Source: Williamsia muralis NBRC 105860
Lineage (GTDB): Bacteria; Actinomycetota; Actinomycetes; Mycobacteriales; Mycobacteriaceae
Assembly: GCF_001598915.1 (NCBI RefSeq)
Contig: NZ_BDAP01000006.1
Span: 186,001 to 250,000, forward strand
Direction: 5' to 3'
DNA: 64,000 bases
Shown here piece after piece: positions 55,075 to 64,000 of the stretch. Both the position numbers and the translations under genes were made by a program. The notes under the pieces are model-generated. The model was not told the origin of the DNA. It saw only the letters and a program-made list of their open reading frames with translations, and made no database searches. Each line of letters starts with the position of its first letter. Position 1 is the first letter of the stretch.

Positions 55075-55338
55075 TCAGTAACCGAAGGCCAGGTTCGGAA
55101 AAGCGTTGGGAGCAAGACCGCCGGCGGCACGCAGCCGGTCGGACGGGGTGCCCCACAGGTTGCGTGGCCCCGGGTCCTCTTCCACACCCGAACCGCCTGC
55201 CGAGGCGAAAACACCTACGACCGCGGCGATCTCGGCGTCCGATGGATTCCCCTTGACGATTCGCAGGAAAGGCCGAGCCGCAGCGGCGTCACCGGTGCCG
55301 TCCGCAGCGTTCGTCTCTGGCGTGTTGTCAGCACTCAC
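55075..55338 (-). CDS. accE5: acyl-CoA carboxylase epsilon subunit
   Basis: An 87-residue protein, predicted disordered for its first 25 residues, then [21 protein letters not shown] and a tail with the conserved WGTPSDRLR motif. It is the small subunit that stabilises the AccA3-AccD5 complex in mycobacteria. The GTG start overlaps the accD5 stop (GTGA). Confidence 0.92.
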   Translation of the reverse strand: MSADNTPETNAADGTGDAAAARPFLRIVKGNPSDAEIAAVVGVFASAGGSGVEEDPGPRNLWGTPSDRLRAAGGLAPNAFPNLAFGY

Positions 55339-56963
55339 AGCGGAATGTTCCCGTGCTTCTTCGGTGGCATGTTGACGAGTTTGCGCTCGAGGAGCTTGAG
55401 CGCCGTGGCGATCTGACCGCGGGTGTGCGACGGCGGGATGACCGCGTCGACATAGCCGCGTTCAGCTGCCACGTACGGGTTCACCAGAGTGTCCTCGTAC
55501 TCCTGCTGCAGCTGCAAGCGCAGCGCATCCACGTCTTCTCCGTTGGCCGCAGCTTCTTTGAGCTTGCCGCGGTAGACGAATCCGACCGCGCCGGAGGCTC
55601 CCATGACGGCGATCTGGGCCGTCGGCCACGCCAGGTTCACATCGGCACCCATGTGCTTGGAGCCCATGACGTCGTACGCGCCGCCGTAGGCCTTACGGGT
55701 GATGACGGTGATCTTGCCAACCGTTGCCTCGCCGTACGCGTAGAGCAATTTCGCGCCGCGCCGGATGATTCCGTTGTATTCCTGGTCGGTGCCCGGCAGG
55801 AATCCCGGGACGTCCACCAGGGTGATGATCGGCACGTTGAAGGCGTCGCAGGTGCGGACGAAGCGCGCGGCCTTCTCCGAGGCGTCGATGTCGAGGCAGC
55901 CGGCGAACTGGGTCGGCTGGTTCGCGACGATGCCGACGCTGCGGCCGTCGACGCGACCGAAGCCGACGATGATGTTCGCCGCGCGGCCGGCCTGCACCTC
56001 GAGGAACTCGTCGTCATCGAGGATGCGGCGGATGACCTCGTGCATGTCGTACGGCTGGTTCGGGGAGTCGGGGATGAGGGTGTCGAGTTCGAGATCCTCA
56101 TCGGTGAGGGTGTCCTCGATCGATCCCGCGGCCGGCTGTGCCACAGGGAAGCGCGGCGCCTCGGCCCGGTTGTTGCTCGGCAGGTAGCTGAGCAATTCCT
56201 TCACGTAGTCGAGCGCGTCCTCTTCGTCGCTGGCGACGTAATGCGCGACACCGGACTTTGCCATGTGGGTGTGTGCGCCACCGAGGTCTTCCATCGTGAC
56301 GTCTTCACCGGTGACCGTCTTGATGACATCGGGTCCGGTGACGAACATCTGGCTGGTGCCGTCGACCATCACCACGAAGTCGGTGAGGGCGGGCGAGTAG
56401 ACGTGGCCACCGGCCGCGGCACCCATGATGAGGGAGATCTGAGGGATGACACCCGAGGCCCGGACGTTGCGGTGGAAGATCTCGCCGTAGAGACCCAGAG
56501 AGACAACACCTTCCTGGATGCGGGCACCGGCACCCTCGTTGATGCCGACGAGGGGACGGCCGGTCTTGATCGCCAGGTCCATCACCTTGACGATCTTCTC
56601 GCCGTAGACCTCGCCGAGGCTGCCGCCGAAGACGGTGACGTCCTGGCTGAAGACGCAGACCTCACGTCCGTCGATGGTTCCGTAACCGGTCACCACACCG
56701 TCGCCGAGCGGACGGCGCTCGGCGAGTCCGAAGTTGGTACTGCGGTGACGGGCAAGGGCGTCGAGCTCGACAAACGAACCTTCGTCGAGCAGATGGGTGA
56801 TGCGCTCGCGGGCGGTCAGCTTTCCCTTGGCATGGGTCTTCTCGACCGCCGCCTCTCCGACTGGATGCTTCGCTTCGGCGAGACGATTGTGCAGGTCGAT
56901 GAGCTTTCCTGCAGTCGTGTGGATATCCGGCGTCGATGGCACGTCCTGGGGGGCACTCGTCAT
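55335..56963 (-). CDS. accD5: acyl-CoA (propionyl-CoA) carboxylase beta chain
   Basis: A 542-residue carboxyltransferase of the crotonase-like fold, ending in the family's KHGNIPL. Glycine-rich oxyanion-hole segments ([14 protein letters not shown] and [11 protein letters not shown]) are present, and the [17 protein letters not shown] region is intact. With AccA3 and AccE it carboxylates propionyl- and acetyl-CoA, supplying methylmalonyl- and malonyl-CoA. The start is uncertain between 56963, 56969 and 56981. It is divergent from birA, whose product biotinylates AccA3. Confidence 0.96.
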   Translation of the reverse strand: MTSAPQDVPSTPDIHTTAGKLIDLHNRLAEAKHPVGEAAVEKTHAKGKLTARERITHLLDEGSFVELDALARHRSTNFGLAERRPLGDGVVTGYGTIDGREVCVFSQDVTVFGGSLGEVYGEKIVKVMDLAIKTGRPLVGINEGAGARIQEGVVSLGLYGEIFHRNVRASGVIPQISLIMGAAAGGHVYSPALTDFVVMVDGTSQMFVTGPDVIKTVTGEDVTMEDLGGAHTHMAKSGVAHYVASDEEDALDYVKELLSYLPSNNRAEAPRFPVAQPAAGSIEDTLTDEDLELDTLIPDSPNQPYDMHEVIRRILDDDEFLEVQAGRAANIIVGFGRVDGRSVGIVANQPTQFAGCLDIDASEKAARFVRTCDAFNVPIITLVDVPGFLPGTDQEYNGIIRRGAKLLYAYGEATVGKITVITRKAYGGAYDVMGSKHMGADVNLAWPTAQIAVMGASGAVGFVYRGKLKEAAANGEDVDALRLQLQQEYEDTLVNPYVAAERGYVDAVIPPSHTRGQIATALKLLERKLVNMPPKKHGNIPL

Positions 56964-57095
56964 GGCCATGATGCTATCCACACCCGTTTTCGCTGGTGTG
57001 AGCGGGCTAACCTGAGGCTTCTCTCACGTTTGGTTCGGTACCGAGCGACACACATACTTCGCTCCGTTCCGTGGCGGATGGCGTCGCTCGCGCTC

Positions 57096-57101
57096 TACGC
57101 T
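57096..57101 (+). promoter_or_regulatory. -10 element of a probable leaderless birA transcript
   Basis: TACGCT is eight bases before the ATG of birA, and no ribosome binding site lies between, so the mRNA probably starts at the start codon. Confidence 0.4.
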
Positions 57102-57109
57102 CAGACCTC

Positions 57110-57943
57110 ATGACCGACGAGCGAGCGCCCCTTGACCACGAGGCCCTTCGACAAGCGGTGACCGGCACCCGATGGCGGTCGATTCGCGTGGTCGAGGAGA
57201 CCGGGTCCACGAACGCGGATCTGGTGAGTCTTGCCGGGTCCACCGATTGCGCTGGTTCCGTGCTCATCGCCGAGCACCAGACCGCGGGGCGTGGCAGACA
57301 TTCCCGGCAGTGGGAGAGTCCGCCCCGAGCGCAGGTGGCGTTGTCGGTCGCCGCGCCGGCGAACACGTCGGACCAACCTCAGGCACTGGGATGGCTGCCG
57401 CTTCTGACGGGTCTTGCGGTGGTCGAGGGTATCGCCGAGACCACCGACCTCAGTCCCAGGCTCAAATGGCCCAATGACGTGTTGCTGTTCGGTGACGACA
57501 CCGCCACCGACGACGGTTACGGCGGACGCAAGGTCGCCGGGATCCTTGCCGAGCTGACCCATGGACCGAGCGGGCCCGTGGTGGTGATCGGACTCGGGAT
57601 CAACGTGAGCCTCACCGAGGCGGAACTGCCCGTCCCGACCGCCATCTCACTGGACCTGGCGGGAGCCTCCGTCGACCGGACCCAGCTCGCCGGCGCCGTT
57701 CTGCGAGCACTCTCACGTCGACTGGACCAGTGGCCGGGCGATCTCGGCGCGGTGGCCGACGATTACCGGGCTGCCTGCGCGACCCTCGGACATCGAGTGC
57801 GGGTGCAGATGCCTGCGGGCGAAGAGATCGAGGGGCTGGCGACGGCCATCGACAGCATCGGCCGAGTGGTCGTCGAGGTGGCTCCCGGTCAGAACGTGCC
57901 GGTCGCGGCCGGCGACGTCACCCACCTGAGGGTCACCGACTGA
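57110..57943 (+). CDS. birA: biotin-[acetyl-CoA-carboxylase] ligase
   Basis: A 277-residue group I biotin ligase without the N-terminal DNA-binding domain, so it does not act as a repressor. It has the biotinyl-AMP motif AGRGRHSRQW, KWPNDVLLF, and KVAGILAE. It attaches biotin to AccA3 (Lys561) and Pyc (Lys1092), both encoded in this window. ATG 57110 is preferred over the GTG-like upstream starts. Confidence 0.94.
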   Translation: MTDERAPLDHEALRQAVTGTRWRSIRVVEETGSTNADLVSLAGSTDCAGSVLIAEHQTAGRGRHSRQWESPPRAQVALSVAAPANTSDQPQALGWLPLLTGLAVVEGIAETTDLSPRLKWPNDVLLFGDDTATDDGYGGRKVAGILAELTHGPSGPVVVIGLGINVSLTEAELPVPTAISLDLAGASVDRTQLAGAVLRALSRRLDQWPGDLGAVADDYRAACATLGHRVRVQMPAGEEIEGLATAIDSIGRVVVEVAPGQNVPVAAGDVTHLRVTD

Positions 57944-57949
57944 ACTGAA

Positions 57950-58018
57950 CCAACTGAATCGAACGGCCAACTGGGTCGACGGACCAATCGGGTCGAACGG
58001 GCCAACTGATTCGACGCC
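57950..58018 (+). repeat. four imperfect 17-18 bp tandem repeats after birA
   Basis: Units of 17, 17, 18 and 17 bases start at 57950, 57967, 57984 and 58002. Each begins CCAA and contains a (A/G/T)TCGA core; most have CCAACTG at the start. They lie between the birA stop and the end of a convergent membrane-protein gene. No terminator-like hairpin is seen in the array. Confidence 0.8.
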
Positions 58019-58048
58019 GGCCTGTCGCCCTACCGCAGGCCGTGACCG

Positions 58049-58651
58049 TCAGCGACGTTCGTAGCTCTTGGTGCCCATCGCCGGGATCAGCAGGAGGATC
58101 GGGATACCGATCACCGCGTGCATGATCGCGGTCGAGATCCCGGTCGTCCAATCCCGCGACAGCAGCAGTGGGATCAAGATGGCTGCCAGGATCAGGAGCC
58201 CGACGATCCAGGAGAAGAACTGGCTCGGCGATGGTGTGGTGAGCTGCAGGACGTACCAGAGCGCTCCTGCGAACAGGGCGCACAGGAACGCGACGATGGC
58301 GAACCAGTACTCGTCGTTCGCCATCGGATTCCACACGCCGAGCTTCCCGGTCTCGTTTATGCGCTCGATGACCAGCCGGATGATCCACGCGACGAGCCAG
58401 GCGGCCAGGCCGGTCACGATGGCGGTGGCGAGGACTCCGCCGATGAACATCGTGGGATTGACCTGCGGCCGGTTGGTGGCGGGGCGCCGTCGCGGCGGCG
58501 CGGCCGGTGGTGGCGCAGCGGCGTAGTACGGGTCCGGAGGCGGAGCCCCCTGGTCGTACGCCTGGCTGTAAGCCTGTGATTCGGGTTCGTAGCCACGGTC
58601 GAACCGGGCTGTTCGCGGCTTGTTCGGGTCGTACGGGTCATTCGGGTACAT
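58049..58651 (-). CDS. four-segment membrane protein with Pro-rich N-terminus
   Basis: A 200-residue protein. Residues 1-65 are hydrophilic, rich in Pro, Tyr and Asp (PNDPYDPNKP, APPPDPYYAAAPPP), and lie in the cytosol by charge. Then come four predicted membrane segments (about 70-92, 115-135, 142-160, 172-190). The spacing resembles the DUF6069 family, but this is a weak guess. The ATG follows GGGAGG. It is not in the mycobacterial version of the block as I remember it. Function is unknown. Confidence 0.8.
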   Translation of the reverse strand: MYPNDPYDPNKPRTARFDRGYEPESQAYSQAYDQGAPPPDPYYAAAPPPAAPPRRRPATNRPQVNPTMFIGGVLATAIVTGLAAWLVAWIIRLVIERINETGKLGVWNPMANDEYWFAIVAFLCALFAGALWYVLQLTTPSPSQFFSWIVGLLILAAILIPLLLSRDWTTGISTAIMHAVIGIPILLLIPAMGTKSYERR

Positions 58652-58864
58652 CGTGCACCTCCCTGCGCGCGAGTTTACCGACCAGCGCTACTGCGGCCTG
58701 AGAACGATCAGATGTCCACCGTAGCGCCCCCGGGGCCGTCTGCGTCCCCACCGGCGGGCCGTCGAGGCGCTGCCTGTGGTTCGGACAGGCCCGATTCTGG
58801 TTTGATTACGGCACCGACCGGGCGAGTCGCCGTACGCCACGGTCATCAACGGGAGGATTTGTCG

Positions 58865-59383
58865 ATGGGGTATCCGGAGAACATCCTTGCGCAGGGCGAA
58901 CGTGTGGTTGTGCATCACCATCCGCACTGGAAATGCCTGCTGGCCCCCGCGCTCATCTTTGTTGTCGGGACCGCCGCCGCGGGTGTGGCGGGGGGCTACC
59001 TGTCCAATGCCGACCTCGACTCCACGGCAAAGATGATCCTGGGCATCGTCATCGCCGCGTTGTGGCTCTTCATCGTCCTCTGGTTCTTCGTGCGGCCACT
59101 GATCAGTTGGCGCACCACCCACTTCGTCCTCACCGATCGGCGGGTGACCTACCGCAACGGCATCATCACCCGTTCGGGTATCGACATTCCGGTCCAGCGC
59201 ATCAACTCGGTGGAGTTCCGGCACGGACTGATCGATCGGATGCTCCGAACGGGCACCCTCATCATCGAGTCGGCGTCCGAAGACCCCCTCGAGTTCAACG
59301 ACATCCCGAACGTGGAACGCGTGCACTCACTGCTCTATCACGAGGTGTTCGATGCCCCGGACGGCAACAGCTTCCGGCGCTGA
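58865..59383 (+). CDS. PH-domain (bPH2/DUF304) membrane protein
   Basis: A 172-residue protein with two membrane segments (about 25-45 and 55-75) followed by a bacterial pleckstrin-homology domain (THFVLTDRRVTYRNGIITRSG split at the turn; VEFRHGLIDRMLRTGTLII). I chose ATG 58865, eight bases after GGGAGG. It matches Rv3278c in position next to birA. Its exact role is unknown. Confidence 0.9.
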   Translation: MGYPENILAQGERVVVHHHPHWKCLLAPALIFVVGTAAAGVAGGYLSNADLDSTAKMILGIVIAALWLFIVLWFFVRPLISWRTTHFVLTDRRVTYRNGIITRSGIDIPVQRINSVEFRHGLIDRMLRTGTLIIESASEDPLEFNDIPNVERVHSLLYHEVFDAPDGNSFRR

Positions 59384-59472
59384 CCCCCACCCGGCGGCGG
59401 CGAACTGGTCACGAAATGGCCTGTGGCCGCGCGGGAATCCGATCGAATCCGGGTATCTGTGCCGCATGCGCC

Positions 59473-59478
59473 TAAATT
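59473..59478 (+). promoter_or_regulatory. -10 element of a probable leaderless two-component transcript
   Basis: TAAATT is six bases before the GTG start of the response regulator gene and no ribosome binding site follows, the layout of leaderless mRNAs. Confidence 0.5.
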
Positions 59479-59484
59479 GGTCTG

Positions 59485-60162
59485 GTGACCGAAGTTCTGC
59501 TCGCCGAAGACGATGACGCGATCGCCGCTCCGCTGGCCCGCGCCCTGAGCCGTGAAGGGTACGGCTGCGAGGTCGTCACCACCGGCACCGCTGCACTCGA
59601 GCAGGCACGGAGCGGCCGGTTCGAACTGCTGGTCCTCGATCTGGGATTGCCCGAGATGGACGGCCTCGAGGTCTGCCGCCGTATCCGGGCGGTTCGGCCC
59701 AACCTGGCCGTGCTCATGCTGACCGCTCGGACCGACGAGGTCGATTTCGTCGTCGGCCTCGATGCCGGGGCCGACGACTACGTGGGCAAGCCGTTCCGCC
59801 TTGCCGAACTGCTGGCCCGGGTACGCGCGCTGCTGCGCCGCAAGCAGAGCGTGGATGTGGTCATCGAAGCCGGCGACATCCACCTCGACGCGCGCGGACG
59901 GCGTGTGCTGGTCAGCGGTCAGGACACCACCCTCGCCAACCGCGAGTTCGACCTGCTGCGGTACCTGATGGAGCGGGGCGGCGAAGTGGTCAGCCGCGAG
60001 GAGATCCTGACCGAGGTCTGGGGTACCCCCGATCTCCTGTCGTCCAAGACGCTCGACATGCACATCTCCTGGCTGCGCCGCAAGATCGGCGACGATCAGC
60101 CCGGACGGAAGAAGCGCATCGTCACCGTTCGCGGTGTCGGCTTCCGGTTCGACCCCGACTAG
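59485..60162 (+). CDS. OmpR/PhoB-family response regulator
   Basis: A 225-residue DNA-binding regulator. The receiver domain (1-115) has the acidic pair ED/DD at 8-10, phospho-acceptor Asp52 in LVLDLGLP, Thr80 and Lys102. The winged-helix domain (about 128-223) has the LANREFDLLRYLM and TLDMHISWLRRKIG helices of the PhoB type. Its stop is directly followed by the ATG of the histidine kinase gene, so they are a pair. The signal and regulon are unknown. Confidence 0.96.
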   Translation: MTEVLLAEDDDAIAAPLARALSREGYGCEVVTTGTAALEQARSGRFELLVLDLGLPEMDGLEVCRRIRAVRPNLAVLMLTARTDEVDFVVGLDAGADDYVGKPFRLAELLARVRALLRRKQSVDVVIEAGDIHLDARGRRVLVSGQDTTLANREFDLLRYLMERGGEVVSREEILTEVWGTPDLLSSKTLDMHISWLRRKIGDDQPGRKKRIVTVRGVGFRFDPD

Positions 60163-61479
60163 ATGCGCCGCCGGATACTTCGGTCGATGATGGCCATGGT
60201 GATGGGCATCGGCCTGCTGCTGGGCGTGCCGTTGATGTTCACCGCCTGGTGGTGGGTCGACGACACCGCACATCAAGACCTCGATGACCGCCTCAAACGG
60301 GTATCCACCGAACTGCTCAGCCAAGAAGGACCCGACGGGTCGATCAGCGGCACCGTCGACCGGGACAAGTTCCGGTTGCTCGTACCCGAGAACGGCCGGC
60401 TGGAGATCTACTTCCCGATCAGCGGGCCCCAGGGCCTTGAACGCGGGCGGCTCGAGGTCGGAGCGCCGATCGACGAGGAAGCGGTCACCGAATCGCTCAC
60501 CCTCGGCGAGGCCGGGTCGCTCACCCTCTCTGTGCCGCACGCTCAGGTGCGCAGCCGGCAGTGGGGAGCTGTGGGTGTGGTCTCGCTGGTGGTGGTGACC
60601 TCGGTGATCCTGGGTCTGGTGGTGGCGGCGGTGACGGCCGGCCGCCTCGCCGACCCGCTCGAGGACGTCGCCGCACGCGCTGCCCGCATGGCCAAGGGCG
60701 ACTTCGGTACCGAAGGTCGGCACTACGACATCGAAGAACTCGACCGGGTGTCCTCTGCGCTCGATGCCGCCAACCGGGAGATCACCATCCGGCTCGAACG
60801 CGAGGGACGGATCGTCGGAGAGGTCTCCCATCAGCTGCGCAGCAGGCTGACCGCGATCCGGTTGCGGCTCGACGAACTCTCGATCCATCCCGATCCCGAT
60901 GTGGTGACCGAGGCCGAAGCAGGTTTGGCGCAGGTGGAACGGCTGACCAGCGAACTCGACGAGTTGATCACCGCCGCCAGGGGTGAACAGGTCGCGATGC
61001 TCGATCCCGTCTCCGTGCCCGAGCAGGTCGCTCAGGTGGTCGCCGACTACGAATCGGCGTTCGAGGTGCAGGGCCGTCATCTACGGGCCGGAGGGGTCGG
61101 GCAGTGCGCGGCCCGGGTCACCCCCACCCGGCTGCGGGAGGCGTTGAGCGTGCTCGTCGACAACGCGCTGCACCACGGGGCCGGGGATTGCTGGGTGGAC
61201 ACGCGAGAGTTGCCCGGTAGCCGCATGATCCGGGTGTCGGTGTCCGACGAGGGTCAGGGGATCAGCGACAAGAGTGCGCCCCACGTGTTCCAGCGCGGCT
61301 ACTCCGAGGGTGGGTCGAGTGGGGTGGGTCTGCCGCTTGCGCGCGCACTCATCGAAGCCGACGGCGGCCGGCTGGATCTGCTGCAGCGGCGTCCGGCGAC
61401 CTTTGCGATCGTGGTTCCGCGACACGACACGGATGATGCGGACCGATCCAGCAGGACCGGTCGCAGCGAGCCCCGCTGA
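60163..61479 (+). CDS. sensor histidine kinase
   Basis: A 438-residue membrane kinase. Segments at about 12-32 and 136-160 flank an extracytoplasmic sensor of about 100 residues, then a HAMP domain, the H-box with His223 in EVSHQLRSRLT, and the ATPase domain (VDNALHHG N-box, SDEGQGI G1-box, SSGVGLPLARAL G2-box). The H-box differs from the common SHELRTPLT: Gln for Glu and Arg for the conserved Pro. It starts one base after the regulator's stop. Confidence 0.95.
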   Translation: MRRRILRSMMAMVMGIGLLLGVPLMFTAWWWVDDTAHQDLDDRLKRVSTELLSQEGPDGSISGTVDRDKFRLLVPENGRLEIYFPISGPQGLERGRLEVGAPIDEEAVTESLTLGEAGSLTLSVPHAQVRSRQWGAVGVVSLVVVTSVILGLVVAAVTAGRLADPLEDVAARAARMAKGDFGTEGRHYDIEELDRVSSALDAANREITIRLEREGRIVGEVSHQLRSRLTAIRLRLDELSIHPDPDVVTEAEAGLAQVERLTSELDELITAARGEQVAMLDPVSVPEQVAQVVADYESAFEVQGRHLRAGGVGQCAARVTPTRLREALSVLVDNALHHGAGDCWVDTRELPGSRMIRVSVSDEGQGISDKSAPHVFQRGYSEGGSSGVGLPLARALIEADGGRLDLLQRRPATFAIVVPRHDTDDADRSSRTGRSEPR

Positions 61480-61495
61480 TGGCGCGTGGCGCCGG

Positions 61496-62095
61496 TCAGG
61501 TGTGACCGAGCTCCTCGTCGGCGAGTTCGTCCTGTGTCCGTCCGTCCTTTGGCCGCGCGAGACCCTCGCGATCGTCGTCCGGACGCAGTACCGACGCGTC
61601 GACCGCGGCCGCGAGATCGGATTCTGGGAAGGCGAAACGCCGTAGGGCCCAGAAGCGGAACGCCATCTGGAGCAGATTGCCGATGATGTAACCGAGGATG
61701 AAGTCGATGATCACCAGCTTGGTGACGTCGACCGAGCTGCGGATGTCGAACAGGTTGTTCGCCACGAACAACGGGGCGGCCTGGAGAACCACTCCGACCC
61801 CGCTGATCGCGAAGAAGAGGAACGCCTCGTGGTGGGTTTCGCGGCCGCCGCGGTTCTTGAATGCCCACTCGCGGTTGAGGATGTAGCTGACGATGGTCGC
61901 GAGCACACCGGAGATGACCTTGGCGATGACGGGTTTGGTCTCGAGGATCGTCAGGCTCAGCGAGTAGAAGATCGCCATGTCCAGGATCATCATCGAGCCA
62001 CCGATGATGGCGAACTTGATGAGCTCATGGTGACGCATTACCAGCGCTCTCAGCGGCGCTGGCATACGGGCCATGAGCCCATCGGTGAGTGACAC
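61496..62095 (-). CDS. GtrA-family membrane protein
   Basis: A 199-residue protein with four membrane segments in a GtrA-like domain (about 25-150: LIKFAIIGGSMMILDMAIFY; SYILNREWAFKN is the family's conserved loop). GtrA proteins are linked to translocation or modification of lipid-linked sugars. The C-terminal 45 residues are acidic and variable. The start is uncertain: GTG 62095 or ATG 62074. It matches the position of Rv3277 next to purK. Confidence 0.88.
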   Translation of the reverse strand: MSLTDGLMARMPAPLRALVMRHHELIKFAIIGGSMMILDMAIFYSLSLTILETKPVIAKVISGVLATIVSYILNREWAFKNRGGRETHHEAFLFFAISGVGVVLQAAPLFVANNLFDIRSSVDVTKLVIIDFILGYIIGNLLQMAFRFWALRRFAFPESDLAAAVDASVLRPDDDREGLARPKDGRTQDELADEELGHT

Positions 62096-62199
62096 AAGGA
62101 TGGAGTCTACGAAACAAGTTCGTCGAGAAACCAATCCCGGCACGTCCCGGTGCCTCCCGTGTCGTCCGATCGACGCCGCCCGTGACACGATGGATAGCC

Positions 62200-63531
62200 G
62201 TGACGAGTGATCCGACCCCTGCCTCGACGGCACCCGTGCCCGCTGTTCCCACGGCCACCGATTCGGCAGTCCCACCTGCACCGGCGTCGCCGGAGGCCAG
62301 TCGTGACGCGGCTGCCCCGGGGATGCCCGTGGTCACCATGATCGGCGGCGGTCAGCTGGCGCGCATGACCCATCAGGCCGCCATCGCATTGGGGCAGCGT
62401 CTGCGTGTCCTGGCGGCGTCCGCCGACGAGCCGGCCGCCCAGGTCAGCCCCGATGTGGTGTTCGGCAGCCACAACAGCCTCGACGACCTCCGTACGGCCG
62501 CGCGTGGCAGCCACGCGCTGACCTTCGACCACGAGCACGTGCCGATCGAGCATCTCGAGGTGCTGGTCGGTGATGGCGTCAGTGTGCTTCCTCCGCCGAG
62601 CGCGCTGATCTTTGCCCAGGACAAGCTCGCCATGCGGCGGCGCCTCGCCGACTTCGGCGCGCCCATTCCCGCGTACGCCGAACTGCCCCAGGACAACCCC
62701 ATGGAGGCGCTCATCGAGTTCGGTGAGCAACATCACTGGCAGGTGGTCCTCAAAACCATCCGCGGCGGCTATGACGGGCGCGGGGTGTGGCTGGTCGACA
62801 GTCGCGAGGAGGCACTCGAGGCGCTTGCGGCGGCACCAGCGGGTTCGTCCCTGATGGTCGAGCAGAGGATCGCGCTGCGTCGGGAGCTGTCGGCGATGGT
62901 GGGACGCTCGCCGTTCGGCCAGGGCGCCGTGTGGCCGGTGGTGGAAACGGTGCAACGCAAAGGACAGTGCGCGGTGGTGATCGCGCCGGCACCGAACCTG
63001 TCGGAAGAGACGGCCACCTCGGCGCAGCGCCTCGCGTTGTCGCTGGCCGGCGAACTGGGTGTGGTCGGGGTGATGGCGGTTGAGCTGTTCGAGACCACCG
63101 ATGGCTCGCTCCTGGTGAACGAGCTGGCGATGCGACCGCACAACAGTGGTCACTGGTCGATGGACGGCAGTGTCACCGGTCAGTTCGAACAGCACCTTCG
63201 TGCTGTCCTCGACTACCCACTGGGCGACACCGGAACGCGGGCCCCGGTGACCGTGATGGCCAACATCCTCGGTGCGGCGCAGGCTCCGGCGATGTCGATG
63301 GACGAGCGACTGCACCATCTGTTTGCACGTATCCCGCAGGCGAAGGTGCATCTGTACGGCAAGGGAGAACGCCCCGACCGCAAGATCGGACACGTGAACG
63401 TGCTGGGATCGGCGGGCGGCAACGTGGACGACCCCGAGCACGTGGCGCACGTGCGGGAGATCGCGGAGCGGGCGGCACACTGGATGTCGCACGCGGAGTG
63501 GACCGACGGATGGGATGTGCACGGTGGGTGA
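62200..63531 (+). CDS. purK: 5-(carboxyamino)imidazole ribonucleotide synthase
   Basis: A 443-residue ATP-grasp enzyme that carboxylates aminoimidazole ribonucleotide in purine synthesis. [15 protein letters not shown] starts the core; [14 protein letters not shown] and [17 protein letters not shown] are diagnostic. I chose the GTG at 62200; about 45 residues rich in Ala, Pro and Thr precede the core, more than in most PurK proteins, so a later start is possible. It overlaps purE. Confidence 0.96.
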   Translation: MTSDPTPASTAPVPAVPTATDSAVPPAPASPEASRDAAAPGMPVVTMIGGGQLARMTHQAAIALGQRLRVLAASADEPAAQVSPDVVFGSHNSLDDLRTAARGSHALTFDHEHVPIEHLEVLVGDGVSVLPPPSALIFAQDKLAMRRRLADFGAPIPAYAELPQDNPMEALIEFGEQHHWQVVLKTIRGGYDGRGVWLVDSREEALEALAAAPAGSSLMVEQRIALRRELSAMVGRSPFGQGAVWPVVETVQRKGQCAVVIAPAPNLSEETATSAQRLALSLAGELGVVGVMAVELFETTDGSLLVNELAMRPHNSGHWSMDGSVTGQFEQHLRAVLDYPLGDTGTRAPVTVMANILGAAQAPAMSMDERLHHLFARIPQAKVHLYGKGERPDRKIGHVNVLGSAGGNVDDPEHVAHVREIAERAAHWMSHAEWTDGWDVHGG

Positions 63532-64000
63532 GAACGGCGAAGGTTCGGGCAACCGGCCACAGGGGCCGCGGGTCGGCCTGATCATGGGCAGCGACTCGGA
63601 CTGGCCGACGATGGAGGCCGCTGCGGAGGCCCTCGCCGAGTTCGGGGTCCGATTCGAAGTGGGTGTCGTCTCCGCGCACCGAACTCCTCAGCGCATGCTC
63701 GACTACGCGAAAGAGGCTGCCGGGCGCGGACTCTCGGTCATCATCGCGGGTGCAGGCGGAGCGGCCCACCTACCCGGCATGGTGGCCTCGGCAACGCCAC
63801 TGCCGGTGATCGGTGTTCCGGTGCCGCTCAAATATCTCGACGGCATGGATTCGCTTCTGTCGATCGTGCAGATGCCCGCCGGGGTGCCGGTGGCGACTGT
63901 GTCGGTGGGTGGGGCACGTAATGCTGGTCTGCTGGCGGTGCGCATTCTCGCGGCGGCGGACCCGGGACTGCGCGCGCAGATGGAACGGTTCCAGGCCGAC
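63524..64000 (+). CDS. purE: N5-carboxyaminoimidazole ribonucleotide mutase, 3' end beyond window
   Basis: The frame starting with GTG at 63524 overlaps the purK end by eight bases and stays open to the last base (159 codons). It encodes a class I Pur[35 protein letters not shown] and [21 protein letters not shown] (split at the D). It rearranges the PurK product. Only a few C-terminal residues should be missing. Confidence 0.95.
   Translation, partial: MGENGEGSGNRPQGPRVGLIMGSDSDWPTMEAAAEALAEFGVRFEVGVVSAHRTPQRMLDYAKEAAGRGLSVIIAGAGGAAHLPGMVASATPLPVIGVPVPLKYLDGMDSLLSIVQMPAGVPVATVSVGGARNAGLLAVRILAAADPGLRAQMERFQAD

Noticed and set aside
55353-57113. 586-codon plus-strand frame over accD5
   Set aside because: Opposite the recognised carboxylase beta chain; Val/Asp/Gly-rich shadow with no domain.
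59338-61080. 580-codon minus-strand frame over the two-component genes
   Set aside because: Both plus-strand genes have complete catalytic motifs. The minus frame looks like a shadow.

Overview
The window is high-GC actinobacterial DNA, densely packed with genes, with GTG/TTG starts, ATGA/GTGA stop-start overlaps and TAnnnT -10 elements. AccA3/AccD5/AccE-type acyl-CoA carboxylase genes, PapA-like acyltransferases, a ChoD homologue, a 13E12-family HNH gene and a type VII-secretion-like cassette point to a mycolic-acid-producing member of the Mycobacteriales. Gordonia or a close relative is my best inference; no rRNA or tRNA gene is present to confirm it.

Left part (1-21.9 kb). A 13E12/HNH gene cut by the window edge is followed by a lower-GC cassette (small protein, DUF3558-like lipoprotein, Gly/Pro-rich PPE/Esp-like protein). 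Next come divergent glpK and glpD (glycerol use), a thiolase-fold/DUF35 pair with a TetR regulator, and the large helicase Lhr. A cobalamin riboswitch then precedes cbtB-cbtA (cobalt uptake) and a degenerate histidine-phosphatase-fold protein. An acyl-CoA dehydrogenase with a clear terminator follows. Last is a translationally coupled operon of TetR, Baeyer-Villiger monooxygenase, ChoD-like oxidase and an acetoacetate-decarboxylase-fold protein, probably for sterol or other lipid oxidation.

Middle part (22-38 kb). This is a purine-degradation region: a fused xanthine dehydrogenase, a short FAD subunit, a guanine/8-oxoguanine deaminase and an APC permease, then urate oxidase, hydroxyisourate hydrolase and OHCU decarboxylase, and a MobA-like nucleotidyltransferase that may serve the molybdenum enzyme. 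Together they would take guanine or hypoxanthine to allantoin. Pyruvate carboxylase and an HMG-CoA-lyase-like gene lie between the two halves. accA3 follows, next to a nested palindrome.

Right part (38-64 kb). The order accA3-sufE-sseA-maf-accE-accD5-birA-PH protein-gtrA-purK-purE matches, from memory, the conserved mycobacterial block Rv3285 to Rv3275c. Here it is split by an inserted set of genes: four PapA-like acyltransferases, two WES/PapA-like acyltransferases, two GT1 glycosyltransferases, one GT2 glycosyltransferase and a DrrAB-type ABC exporter. I read these as one pathway that builds, acylates and exports a cell-envelope glycolipid. It has no polyketide synthase or fatty-acyl-AMP ligase, so acyl groups would come from the general acyl-CoA pool fed by the neighbouring carboxylase genes. 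This is the best candidate for an undescribed system in the window. A leaderless two-component system and a small membrane protein are further additions to the block. purE runs off the right edge.
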